From CAZRWD01 sp964603785 (GTDB lineage: Bacteria > Fermentibacterota > Fermentibacteria > Fermentibacterales > Fermentibacteraceae), in the NCBI GenBank assembly GCA_964603785.1, contig CAZRWD010000004.1, positions 1 through 64,000 of the forward strand: DNA of 64,000 nucleotides, read 5' to 3'. The notes under the pieces are model-generated. The model worked only from the letters and a program-made list of their open reading frames with translations, was not told where the DNA came from and made no database searches. Position 1 is the first letter of the stretch. The number at the start of each line of letters is the position of its first letter. Shown in pieces: positions 54,822-63,250 of the stretch. Position numbers and translations under genes: made by a program.

Positions 54822-55577
54822 CTGACCGGAGGAACGCTCCTGCGAGCCGCCCCTGTCGCGGCTGCGCTGATCGCCTGCAGCGGCGCATCGGCGCAGGTGA
54901 TCACCCCGGGCGGTCTGTCCGGGCTCTGGGCCGTGCCCGTCACCGACTTCGTCCCCGATGGAGACCTTCACGCCTCCGTTTCGGCCGGGCTCCTCCTCCC
55001 CCCGGGAGGGGGGCACGCGGTGCCGGTGACTGCGGCCGTGTGCTACGGGCTTTCCGAGGGCCTGGAGATGGGCGCTTCGGTGCCGGTGTACGCCTCCGAC
55101 GAAGCCTGGGGCGCAGGACCGGCAGGCGACATCTCCCTGGGGGTCAAGTACCTCTACGAATCGGCCCGGGGAGGGACCGGGCTCGCCTTCACCGGGAGCC
55201 TGGTGCTCCCGACGGGCGAGTCGCCCAGGGATGCGGGCTCCCGCGCATCGGCGGGTCTCTGCACCAGCACGGTGTACAGGCTGGTCAGGCTGTCCCTCGC
55301 GGCCTCCTACTTCGCGGCCGGGGGGGATGACCCGTTCTCCTCGCGGATCACGGACGGGATCGACTTCGGCTGCTGCGCCGCGAGCTATCTCGACACGAGC
55401 CTGCAGGCCTTCGGCGGCGCCCGGGGCGGAACGGGGTCTCAGCCGGAGATCGCGGCCGGGCTGGTCTACGGCCCGGCCGGCTGGCTCGAGGCGGGGCTGA
55501 CAGCGTCGGTCACTCTCGAGGACGAACCGCTCCTCGGGATATCCGCATCCGTCGCGATGTCGACAGGGGCGCTCTGA
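54822..55577 (+). CDS. Outer-membrane beta-barrel-like exported protein
   Basis: About 251 aa from CTG 54822, which is 7 nt after GGAGGTCC; no ATG, GTG or TTG fits the frame. The signal peptide is LLRAAPVAAALIACSGASAQ. The mature protein has repeated amphipathic strands (DLHASVSAGLLLPPGGG, EMGASVPVYASD, GDISLGVKYLY, GLAFTGSLVLPTGE) as in transporter-like outer-membrane barrels. CTG start is inferred. Confidence 0.65.
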   Translation: MTGGTLLRAAPVAAALIACSGASAQVITPGGLSGLWAVPVTDFVPDGDLHASVSAGLLLPPGGGHAVPVTAAVCYGLSEGLEMGASVPVYASDEAWGAGPAGDISLGVKYLYESARGGTGLAFTGSLVLPTGESPRDAGSRASAGLCTSTVYRLVRLSLAASYFAAGGDDPFSSRITDGIDFGCCAASYLDTSLQAFGGARGGTGSQPEIAAGLVYGPAGWLEAGLTASVTLEDEPLLGISASVAMSTGAL

Positions 55578-55581
55578 CAGC

Positions 55582-56733
55582 TCAGGCGTAGGGCGAGATC
55601 CGCCTCAGCCTATCCACTATCCCGACCAGGGTCCCGACGGCGTAGTCGATCTCGGCGTCGGTCGTGTATCTGCCCAGGCTGAAGCGCAGCGCGCTGTTGG
55701 CGAGGTTCCTGTCTATGTTCATCGCCTTCAGGACATGGCTGGGGTCCCTGCTGCCGGTGCTGCAGGCGGATCCGGAAGAGGCGCTGATGCCGCGCATGTC
55801 CAGCAGGGTGAGGATGGCCTCGCTCTCGACTCCCTTGAAGAGCACGGTGGTGGTGTTCGGCAGCCTCTCCGCCCCCGATCCCGCCACGATGGCGCCGGGG
55901 CAGCCTGCGAGGACCTCGCGCTCGAACCGGTCCCGCAGCGAGGACAATCTCGCCCTCTCCGCCTCCATGTCCGCCAGGGCGAGCCTTGCGGCCTCTCCGA
56001 ACCCCGCGATCCCCGGGGCGTTGTAGGTGCCGGCACGCCTGCCCTTCTCGTGGTGCCCGCCCGTGACGAGAGGAGCGATCTCCACTCCGGGCCGGATGTA
56101 GAGGGCGCCGACTCCCTTGGGCCCGTGTATCTTGTGCGCCGAGAGGCTGAGGAGGTCGATTCCGGACGATTCGACGTCGAGCGGGATCTTCCCTGCCGCC
56201 TGCACTGCGTCCGTGTGGAAGAGGGCCCCGGCTCGCGAGGCGGCCGCGGCGCATTCCGCGACGGGCATGATGACGCCGGTCTCGTTGTTCGCGGCCATGA
56301 CGGAGACGACGGCGACGTCCCCGTCGATGAAGCGCATCAGGTCCTCCATGTCGAGACGGCCGTCGCAGGTGACCCCCGCGATGCGCAGGGGGTGTCCCGC
56401 CCTCTCGAGATCCCTGGCTGTCTCCAGCACCGCGGGATGCTCGACCGCGGTGGTGACCAGGGCGGGTCTGTCGGGTCGTGCTGCGACGGCTCCCCTGAGG
56501 GCCCAGTTGTCGCTCTCGGTGCCTCCGCCGGTGAAGACGACCGAGGTGGGGTCCGATGCCCCCAGCAGCGCGGCGACCCTGCTGCGGGCCTCCTCCAGAT
56601 CCTCCATGACGGCGCTGCCGAACGTGTGGAAGCTGGACGGATTGCCGAAGCGCTCGCGGAGATAGGGCATCATCGCCTCGAGGACCTCCGGGGCGAGCGG
56701 TGTCGTGGCGTTGTTGTCGAGGTAGGCCTGCAT
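55582..56733 (-). CDS. iscS: Cysteine desulfurase IscS/NifS
   Basis: The protein has 383 aa. YLDNNATTPLAPEV opens the fold; the PLP lysine is in SLSAHKIHGPKGVGALY; the persulfide Cys is in ISASSGSACSTGSRDPSHVL. It gives sulfur to IscU for Fe-S cluster assembly. ATG 56733 overlaps the stop of iscU by 1 nt. Isc-type enzymes can also release selenium from selenocysteine, but this gene cannot be tied to selenium from sequence. Confidence 0.95.
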   Translation of the reverse strand: MQAYLDNNATTPLAPEVLEAMMPYLRERFGNPSSFHTFGSAVMEDLEEARSRVAALLGASDPTSVVFTGGGTESDNWALRGAVAARPDRPALVTTAVEHPAVLETARDLERAGHPLRIAGVTCDGRLDMEDLMRFIDGDVAVVSVMAANNETGVIMPVAECAAAASRAGALFHTDAVQAAGKIPLDVESSGIDLLSLSAHKIHGPKGVGALYIRPGVEIAPLVTGGHHEKGRRAGTYNAPGIAGFGEAARLALADMEAERARLSSLRDRFEREVLAGCPGAIVAGSGAERLPNTTTVLFKGVESEAILTLLDMRGISASSGSACSTGSRDPSHVLKAMNIDRNLANSALRFSLGRYTTDAEIDYAVGTLVGIVDRLRRISPYA

Positions 56734-57314
56734 CAGGCGAATCTCACCTCCACGGGCCTGCCGGCCCGCTCCGAGACCGCCTCCGAAAGCGCCGACGCGA
56801 GCCCGTCCGGAACGTCGCCCGATGATGAGAGAAGGACCTCGGACGGTCTCGCCCTCACGATGGATATCCCGGAGAGGTCCCATCCGCCGGGGAGGGCTGC
56901 GGTTCCGGAGAGTATGTCCCTCGCGCACATCTCGACCGCGGAGGAATGCTCCCTGTAGTCCCTTATCGCCATGTGCAGGGCCTCGTGACCCATGACGGAG
57001 CAGTGGTACTTCTCCTCGGGCATCCCGCCCAGGTAGTCGGCGATGTCCCTGTTCCGTATCGCCAGGGCCTCGTCCAGCGTCTTGCCCAGGGCCATCTCGG
57101 TCAGGGCGGAGGCCGACGCGATTGCGCCCGCGCATCCGAAGGTCCTGAACCTGACGTCGGCAATGCGGTCGTCGTCGTCTACCAGGATGTCGAGGGTCAT
57201 GGCGTCGCCGCAGACGGGCGACCCTACGTCGGCGTGGCCGTCGGGGCTCTCCAGCGTCCCCACGTTCCTGGGATTCTGGAAATGGTCCATCAGCTTCTCA
57301 GAGTACTTCCACAT
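56733..57314 (-). CDS. iscU: IscU/NifU-like Fe-S scaffold with C-terminal extension
   Basis: The protein has 193 aa. Residues 1-125 hold the IscU fold with three cluster ligands in SPVCGDAM, RTFGCAGAIASASALTEM and KYHCSVMGHEAL. The last 65 residues (ILSGTAALPGGWDLSGISIV...) are an extra alpha/beta segment absent from short IscU. It overlaps the Rrf2 gene and the desulfurase gene. Confidence 0.92.
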   Translation of the reverse strand: MWKYSEKLMDHFQNPRNVGTLESPDGHADVGSPVCGDAMTLDILVDDDDRIADVRFRTFGCAGAIASASALTEMALGKTLDEALAIRNRDIADYLGGMPEEKYHCSVMGHEALHMAIRDYREHSSAVEMCARDILSGTAALPGGWDLSGISIVRARPSEVLLSSSGDVPDGLASALSEAVSERAGRPVEVRFA

Positions 57315-57771
57315 TCCCCTTGTCCTTCGTGGATATCCTGCCCTCGGCCAGGTCGGCCAGCGAGTTGCTGTCCAGGAAGTGATAGCAGCAGTTCCGGAGG
57401 ACGAGCCAGAGCCTGCGGGTGATGCAGGTCTCCTCCCTGTCGCATTTCTTCCTCCCGGATCGGGAGCCGACCGCGCATCCCGGTGCGTCGTCGACGCACT
57501 CGGGTGCGAGGAAGCCGGCCTCGAGCACGCCTATGACGTCGAGAAGCGAGATCCTGGACGGGTCACGCGAGAGGACGTAGCCCCCCCCGGGACCGCGCCG
57601 CCCCTTCACGATCCCGTTCGCCCTCAGCTTGATGAAGATCTGCTCGAGATACCTCTGGGAGACCTCCTCGATGCGCGACAGCTCCGACAGCGCGACCGGC
57701 TTGCGCCATCCGAGGGCGATCATGGTCGTGAGGGCTCTCAGTCCGTAACGGCTCCTCGTCGATATGAGCAT
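57298..57771 (-). CDS. Rrf2/IscR-family transcription regulator
   Basis: The protein has 157 aa. The winged helix has YGLRALTTMIALGW, ELSRIEEVSQRYLEQIFIKLRANGIVKGRRGPGGGYVLSRD. A cysteine cluster (PECVDDAPGCAV, KKCDREETCITRRLW) could hold an Fe-S cluster as in IscR. It is first in the isc operon, so it probably regulates the operon it starts. Confidence 0.92.
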   Translation of the reverse strand: MLISTRSRYGLRALTTMIALGWRKPVALSELSRIEEVSQRYLEQIFIKLRANGIVKGRRGPGGGYVLSRDPSRISLLDVIGVLEAGFLAPECVDDAPGCAVGSRSGRKKCDREETCITRRLWLVLRNCCYHFLDSNSLADLAEGRISTKDKGNVEVL

Positions 57772-57818
57772 TATTCTCCCCCTGTCTTATAGGAAATTAA
57801 GATGCCCCGGGGGGGAGG

Positions 57819-58361
57819 TCAAGGGGCCGATCGGCCGGCACGGCTGCGCCGTGCCCTGAGTCCGTGAAGGACGAGGCCTGCGAGGAACGCCGCGGTGACG
57901 CCTCCGGCCAGCAGGACCAGCACGATCCTGCTCCCGGTCAGCAGGGGGTTGTAGGGGACGCCGTCGCCCTCGAAGGCGAGGCGGAGGTCCGTCATGAGGA
58001 CGGCCCGGTCCCAGTTGCCGCGGTTGCTCAGAACGAGGACCATGTCTCCGAACCCCTCGACAGGGATGGAGACGGGCCCGCTCCCCGCCCTGCCGAGGTA
58101 GAGGGTGTCGACAGCTCCCAGCCCGGCCGTCCAGCGCTGGAAGTCGTCGGAATGGAAGAGCATCAGCTCGACCCGGAGGGTGTCCGGCTCGACGGAGAGG
58201 GAGCCGGTTATGGCCGTACCCTCCTGCTGTGCGATGTCCACGCAGAAGGAGATGCTCCTGTACTCGCCCACATCGATCTCCACCCGGCCGCTGGACAGCT
58301 CGAAAGAGCCGGCGGTGGAAAGGGTTGCGAGCAACAGGGCGATCTGCTGGTACTTTCCCAC
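57819..58361 (-). CDS. Exported membrane protein with C-terminal anchor
   Basis: The protein has 180 aa. Signal peptide to about SFE, a beta-sandwich-like outer domain (YRSISFCVDIAQQEGTAITGSLSVEP) and a C-terminal TM (IVLVLLAGGVTAAFLAGLVLHG) with basic tail. The topology recalls GOLD/emp24-like or type I membrane proteins. No function can be assigned. Confidence 0.6.
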   Translation of the reverse strand: MGKYQQIALLLATLSTAGSFELSSGRVEIDVGEYRSISFCVDIAQQEGTAITGSLSVEPDTLRVELMLFHSDDFQRWTAGLGAVDTLYLGRAGSGPVSIPVEGFGDMVLVLSNRGNWDRAVLMTDLRLAFEGDGVPYNPLLTGSRIVLVLLAGGVTAAFLAGLVLHGLRARRSRAGRSAP

Positions 58362-58427
58362 GGTTCACCTCCGCCCTATTATACGGGTCATTGCTTCCTG
58401 GACTAACGGCTCCCGGGAGGATCCGCA

Positions 58428-59420
58428 TTGCTCAGAGGCGCGTACTACAGGGTCGTCGGCTCTCTCTTCGCCGCCCTGGGCGGCGGCTGTCCCGACGCGC
58501 TGACGGCGGTCCTCTCCGCGGTCAGGACGGCCGGTGACGCGCTGTCCCCCTCCGGCAGGCGGGAGGCATACCTCGGCCACCTCCGCCGCGCCTTCCCAGG
58601 CAGGCCACCGCACTGGTACCGGGGCGTCCTGCGACGCTTCTGGACGGTTCACCAGAGGGCGTTCCTCGGGTTGTTCGCGGCCTCCCGGCTGGATGCGCGG
58701 ACCCTCGCCGGGAGGATCTCCTGGAGGGGGAGGGAGCACCTGGACAGGGCGCTCGACGAGGGCAGGGGCGTCCTGCTCCTCGCCCCCCACTTCGGCGACG
58801 AGAGAACCATGCACATTGCCATGTCGCTGGCCGGATACGACATGCATGTCCTCTCCGCCGGATACGAGGGAGCTCCGGAGGCTGTCAGGCGGGCGAGGCT
58901 CTCGACCAGTCTCGAGACCCACCATGTGGCCTTCCCCGGCGACAACCCACGCTGGATGTACCGGGCGCTGGAGGCGGGGTCCGTCGTCCAGTTCGCACCG
59001 ACGGGCTACGGCGGGCCCGGAGGCTTCTGGACCAGGAGCTTCGGCGTGCCCGTGCTCGCGCCATCCACCCCGTTCAGGCTGCGGGAGGCCACGGGGTGCG
59101 CCGTTCTCCTCGCGGCGAACCACGCCCTGGCCGGGCTTCGCTGCTGCATCCGGATCCTGCCCGTCGACCTGGACGGGGGGAAGGAGAGGGCCGCGAGGCG
59201 TCTCTTCGGGATGATCACGAGGCTGGGGCTGGAGTGGCCGGGACAGTACAACTGGATGAACCTGGCGATCCGCCACCGGGAGACGAACACGATGGCCAGG
59301 CTCGGAAGGATCCCGGCGGACGAGCACGATCTCGAGAGGGAGGCGGTCAGGGCCGACGCGGACCCCGGCTCCATCAGCGATCCCCGGGCTCTTCCCCCTG
59401 CGAGGTTCTGCGCCTTCTGA
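58428..59420 (+). CDS. LpxL-like lysophospholipid/lipid A acyltransferase
   Basis: The protein has 330 aa from TTG 58428 behind GGGAGGATCCGCA. The acyltransferase block LLLAPHFGDERTMHIAMSLAG resembles the HX4(D/E) motif, though here an E follows three residues later. RWMYRALEAGSVVQFAPTG is the second conserved block. No N-terminal TM is strong. It may add an acyl chain to lipid A or another envelope lipid. Confidence 0.75.
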   Translation: MLRGAYYRVVGSLFAALGGGCPDALTAVLSAVRTAGDALSPSGRREAYLGHLRRAFPGRPPHWYRGVLRRFWTVHQRAFLGLFAASRLDARTLAGRISWRGREHLDRALDEGRGVLLLAPHFGDERTMHIAMSLAGYDMHVLSAGYEGAPEAVRRARLSTSLETHHVAFPGDNPRWMYRALEAGSVVQFAPTGYGGPGGFWTRSFGVPVLAPSTPFRLREATGCAVLLAANHALAGLRCCIRILPVDLDGGKERAARRLFGMITRLGLEWPGQYNWMNLAIRHRETNTMARLGRIPADEHDLEREAVRADADPGSISDPRALPPARFCAF

Positions 59421-60126
59421 TACGGATGCCCGACACCCTCACGCCCATTATCAGCTCCTGCGCTCCGAGGAAGACCAGGATCAGCCCGGCGAGGACTATC
59501 GCGTTCCGCGCGGCGTCGCCTTCGGCGACGGAGGCCGCCAGCCTGCGGAGCCCGGCCATGTCCCCGCGGGCCCTCGTGACGGCTTCATGGGTCCTCCCGA
59601 GGTCACGCGCAAGGGAGTCCACCGAGATCGACACCGTGACGAGGGTCGACTCCAGCGCCGCGATCCTCCCGTCGAGGCCGTCGAGGTTCTCTAGGAGGAG
59701 GCGGGCGGCATCCGCCGCGAGCCTCAGGCGGCCGGCGGGACCCGTCAGCCTGCCCTGGCCCAGTGGTCCGAGTGCCGCGGCGAGGCCCTCGAGGTCGTCC
59801 GCCATCCCGTCCGAGAAGGCGACCATCTCTCCCGCCGAGGAGTCGAGGGATTCGAGGACGGCGCCTGTGGCCGAGAGGACCCCGGCGGTCTCCATGACGG
59901 CACCGCTCACCTGCCCGAGGAGGGTGGACGAGCCCTCGAAGTCGGCGCCGAGCACGTCGAGAACCCTCTCGGCCCCCTCCAGCCCGTCGGCGAGACCGGT
60001 TGCGGACCGGGTGACCGTCTCCCCCAGAGGCCCCGCCCTGAAGACCAGCCAGGAGCCGGTCGCGACGGAAACGAGACCGACGGCGACGATCGCGGTGCCG
60101 GCGGCCATCACGAGGAACTTCTTCAA
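59374..60126 (-). CDS. Two-TM protein with long helical middle
   Basis: The protein has 250 aa from TTG 60126 behind CAGGAGGTGGCGG. One TM near the N terminus (VMAAGTAIVAVGLVSVATGSW), a long Ala/Leu-rich helical region with heptad-like pattern, and a second TM near 215 (AIVLAGLILVFLGAQELIMGV). It ends in a basic tail RIRRRRTSQ. It overlaps the end of the acyltransferase gene by 47 nt (convergent). Family unknown. Confidence 0.6.
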   Translation of the reverse strand: MKKFLVMAAGTAIVAVGLVSVATGSWLVFRAGPLGETVTRSATGLADGLEGAERVLDVLGADFEGSSTLLGQVSGAVMETAGVLSATGAVLESLDSSAGEMVAFSDGMADDLEGLAAALGPLGQGRLTGPAGRLRLAADAARLLLENLDGLDGRIAALESTLVTVSISVDSLARDLGRTHEAVTRARGDMAGLRRLAASVAEGDAARNAIVLAGLILVFLGAQELIMGVRVSGIRIRRRRTSQGEEPGDR

Positions 60127-60222
60127 CCGCCACCTCCTGCGTGTCCCTGTTGGACGGGCATATAATGTCCGGTGTCCCCGGTTCGGGGAATCCCCGGAGC
60201 CGGAAAGGAGTCTGGAGGGTCG

Positions 60223-60999
60223 ATGAAGAGTCTGCTGGACGGGATCGCGGGAGCCGCGGCGAAGGCCGGAGCCGTACTCATGGAGGGGCTTTCGTCGGGA
60301 GTGCAGGTCACGGCCAAGGACGGGCTCGAGCTGCTTACGGCGGCCGATCTGAAGAGCCAGGATCTCCTCCGCGAAGAGCTGGGGCGGCTGATACCCGAGG
60401 CCGGCTTCGCGGGCGAGGAGGGGGCCTGTGCGCTTCCCGCGCCACCCTTCTGGCTGGTCGACCCTCTCGACGGCACGACCAACTACGCGCACGGCTACCC
60501 GGTGTTCGCGGTATCGATAGCTCTCGTAGACGATGACGGCGTCTCGGCCGGATGCGTCCACGACCCCTCCAGGGGAGAGACCTTCCTCGCATGCCGGGGC
60601 GGCGGATCGACCCTGAACGGCTGCGGGGTGCGGACGAGCAGCGTCTCGTCGCTGCGCGACGCGCTCCTCGCAACGGGCTTCCCCTATACGCGAACCCCGG
60701 ACAGCCTCGGGTTCGACATCGCACCCCTCATGCACTTCCTGGGAAGGGCACGCGGCATACGGCGATCCGGCTCGGCGGCCCTCGACCTGTCCTATGTCGC
60801 CTGCGGCAGGCTCGACGGGTACTGGGAGCAGAGCCTCAGGCCCTGGGACATGGCCGCCGGCGCCCTGCTGGTGAGGGAGGCCGGCGGCGTCTGCCTCGGA
60901 TGGGACCTGTCGGAGTGGACGATCCGCTCGACCGGGGCGGTCGCCTGCCCGTCGTCGATGCGCGACGCGATGGTCGAGGGGGTGTCCCCGGGTGGGTGA
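60223..60999 (+). CDS. Inositol monophosphatase family protein
   Basis: The protein has 258 aa. Metal motifs are GEEGA, WLVDPLDGTTNYAHG and SLRPWDMAAGALLVREAGG. ATG 60223 follows AAAGGAG at some distance and TGGAGGGTCG directly. Family members dephosphorylate myo-inositol-1-phosphate or related sugars. Confidence 0.92.
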   Translation: MKSLLDGIAGAAAKAGAVLMEGLSSGVQVTAKDGLELLTAADLKSQDLLREELGRLIPEAGFAGEEGACALPAPPFWLVDPLDGTTNYAHGYPVFAVSIALVDDDGVSAGCVHDPSRGETFLACRGGGSTLNGCGVRTSSVSSLRDALLATGFPYTRTPDSLGFDIAPLMHFLGRARGIRRSGSAALDLSYVACGRLDGYWEQSLRPWDMAAGALLVREAGGVCLGWDLSEWTIRSTGAVACPSSMRDAMVEGVSPGG

Positions 61000-61023
61000 G
61001 GGGGGCCTGCGTGCAGGCCCCCC
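61000..61023. terminator. Bidirectional terminator
   Basis: GGGGGGCCTGC pairs with GCAGGCCCCCC around a 2-nt loop between convergent genes ending at 60999 and 61037. Confidence 0.75.
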
Positions 61024-61036
61024 TTGGATGCCGCTC

Positions 61037-62014
61037 CTACTGGAGCCTGACCAGGCTCAGCCTTTCGCGGGAGATCCCGTCGCTTACAACGACCAGGTAG
61101 GTCCCGGCGGGCTCCGATGCCGCGTTCCACGTGTAGGAACCCCCGAACGGGGCCTCCGCCACGATGCGGCCGCAGAGGTCGAAGATCTCGATCCTGGCAT
61201 CACCGAAGCCGGCTCCCGTGATGACTGCGCTGGACTCGAAGGGGTTGGCGAGCACGGAGAGCGAGGTCCCGGTTCCCGGACCCTCCTCGACGCCCTGGGT
61301 GAGATCGATCTTGTAGATCTTGTCGGTGGTGGGATTGCTGACCCAGAGGAAGCCGAGATCGTCGAAGTCGACCCCCCGGGCCGCGTTCTCCACGATGGAT
61401 CCCGGGATCATGTCCACTATCGCGCCGGCCGTGTTGTAGGCCTTCACGGGGCTGTCGGCCCCGTCGCAGGCGACCCAGATCAGCCCGCCCGCGAAGCCGA
61501 TGTCGTAGATGGTCCCCGCCCCGGTCATGTTGTTGATGTAGGGTGAGGCGCTCACCGAACCGGTCCAGGAGTAGGTCTCCACGCTCCTGGAGGCTCCGTA
61601 GTTGCCCGACACGTAGAGCTTGGAGGCGTCGGCAGCGACTCCAGTCACCGACTGGAGCTGGCTGCCTCAACAGAAGCAGGTGAAGGTGTTCGACAGGACG
61701 CCTGCGGTGGTGTACTGCCAGATGTCGCCGAAGGTGCTGCCGTTGAACAGGCCGACGTGGACCATGTTGTTGCCGAACCCGAGCCCTGTGGCGCTCACGG
61801 TCGGCAAGGCCTCGATCCACCAGGAGCTCTGGACGGAGCCGGAGGTGGGGTCCATCTGGTAGACGGTGCGCGTCAGGCCGTCGACGGCCCAGAGGCTTCC
61901 GGCTCCGTAGGCGAGGCCGCTGATGTTGGTGTCTGGGGCGTCGAGGGTGAGGACCACGGTCTGGGCGCCCGACGCCGTGATGATCGCCAGAACTGCTATC
62001 AGTGCATTCTTCAT
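61037..62014 (-). CDS. Predicted secreted selenoprotein, family B propeller (in-frame UGA at codon 116)
   Basis: The frame has 325 codons with TGA at 61669-61667 as its only internal stop. Signal peptide MKNALIAVLAIITASGAQ; ATG 62014 follows AGGGGAGGTGACAC. Beta-propeller style repeats come before and after (DTNISGLAYGAGSLWAVDG, IYDIGFAGGLIWVACDG, GVDFDDLGFLWVSNP). The UGA follows TFTCFC and precedes GSQLQSVTGV, giving a Cys-Sec pair. The C terminus is a FlgD-like sorting domain (LANPFESSAVI, IEIFDLCGRIV, AGTYLVVVS). Its tandem paralogue has UGA at the same place and equal total length. Confidence 0.82.
61631..61666 (-). other. SECIS-like hairpin after UGA of family B gene
   Basis: Right after the TGA, GGCAGC and GCTGCC form an outer stem. 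Inside it is CTCCAGTC-GGT-GACTGGAG, an 8-bp stem with loop GGT. The loop starts 18 nt past the UGA. It is one of the clearest secondary structures in the window. Confidence 0.75.
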
Positions 62015-62120
62015 GTGTCACCTCCCCTCGAGGAATCCTTGCGGACCGAAGATCGGTCCGGACGGCGTTCCGGTCAATACCTACCATGCTGATAGTTCTT
62101 GCGGCGCGTGCGGATGCAGA

Positions 62121-62147
62121 GGGGGCGGCGGAGATCCGCCGCCCCCC
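62121..62147 (-). terminator. Terminator between the tandem family B genes
   Basis: GGGGGCGGCGGA pairs with TCCGCCGCCCCC, just after the minus-strand gene ending at 62166. It implies separate transcription of the two paralogues, or attenuation between them. Confidence 0.65.
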
Positions 62148-62165
62148 GAATCCGGCCTGTCGGCC

Positions 62166-63143
62166 CTAGATCCTGATCAGCCTGAGCGTCTGCGAGGAGG
62201 CGCCGTCCGTGACCCTCGCGAAGTAGGGGCCCGGAGGCACGCCGGAGGCGTCCCAGACGAACACGCCGGGGAAGGCCTCCTCCATCACGCTGCGGCCCTG
62301 CATGTCGAAGATGGTCACCACGGCACCCCTGCCGAACCCGCCTCCCTCGATGGTCACCGAGGCGGTGAAGGGGTTGGGGCCGGCTGCGAGACCTGCAGGG
62401 ACCTCGGCGCCCTGACCCTCCCCTACTCCGACGCTGAGGTCGATCTTGTAGATCTTGTCGTTGTTGGGGTTGCTGACCCACATCAGGGTCGCGCTCTCGA
62501 AGTCGACTCCCCTGGCGGCGTTGCCGATGATGGAGCCGGGGATCGCGTTCACGGGCGTTCCCGCAGTGTTGAACGCCCTCACGGGGCTGTCTGCGGCATC
62601 GTTGGCCACCCATACGTACGAGCCCGAGTAGCCGATGTCATATCCGGTCCCCAGCCCCACGAAGCTGTTGATGTAGGGCGAGGCCCCGACGGTCCCGGTC
62701 CACGAGAAGGTCTCCACCGAGTAGCCGTAGTAGCTGGTGCCGAGTGCATAGAGCTTCGAGGCATCCGATCCCACTCCCGTCACCGACGAGAGCTGGCTGC
62801 CTCAACAGCTGACGGTGAACTGCGAGGAGTAGACGCCCGAGGTCGTGTAGATCTTGATGTAGCTGTTGGTGTGGGCGATGTAGAGCTGGTTGTTGCCGAA
62901 CCCCAGACCCGTCGGGTGTTCGGACGACGAAGGAGCCACGTACCAGGAACCCTGCACCGCACCCGTGGACGGGTTCAGCTTGTAGAGGTAGTTCGTGGTT
63001 CCATCGACCGCCCACAGCGAGCCGCCGCCGTAGGCGAGGCCGCTGATGTTGGTGTCGGGCGCGTCGAGCGTGAGCACCACTGTCTGTGCCGAGACCGTCG
63101 CCAGGGGCAATAGCAGGAGGAGCAGAAGCAGTCTTCCGTTCAA
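62166..63143 (-). CDS. Predicted secreted selenoprotein, family B propeller (in-frame UGA at codon 114)
   Basis: The frame has 325 codons with TGA at 62804-62802 as its only internal stop. TTG 63143 sits behind GGAGGGGGGTCCA and gives signal peptide RLLLLLLLLPLATVSAQ. The same propeller layout as its neighbour is seen (DTNISGLAYGGGSLWAVDG, GVDFESATLMWVSNP). The UGA follows FTVSC and precedes GSQLSSVTGV, again Cys-Sec. It ends with the sorting domain (AAGPNPFTASVTI, VTIFDMQGRSV, GPYFARVTDG). Confidence 0.82.
62774..62801 (-). other. SECIS-like hairpin after UGA of family B gene
   Basis: CTCTCGTC-GGT-GACGGGAG (62792-62774) is an 8-bp stem with loop GGT, starting 10 nt after the TGA; the loop starts 18 nt past it. 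Against the paralogue, A-T became C-G and C-G became T-G while pairing held. Confidence 0.72.
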
Positions 63144-63189
63144 TGGACCCCCCTCCGCTGGAGCAAACCTTAGCAGCGGAGTAAGAATC

Positions 63190-63221
63190 GCGGAGGGCCG
63201 GACCGGTGTCAAGCCCTCCGC
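63190..63221 (-). terminator. Possible terminator after the barrel gene
   Basis: GCGGAGGG pairs with CCCTCCGC around a 16-nt loop, downstream of the minus-strand gene ending at 63251. Confidence 0.45.
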
Positions 63222-63250
63222 CTCCAGCCGGTTGCGGGTCCGGAACCGGA

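Noticed and set aside
55582..56733. Selenium-specific NifS-like enzyme supporting the selenoproteins
   Set aside because: The gene sits in a standard isc operon and has the normal IscS active site; nothing ties it to selenium.
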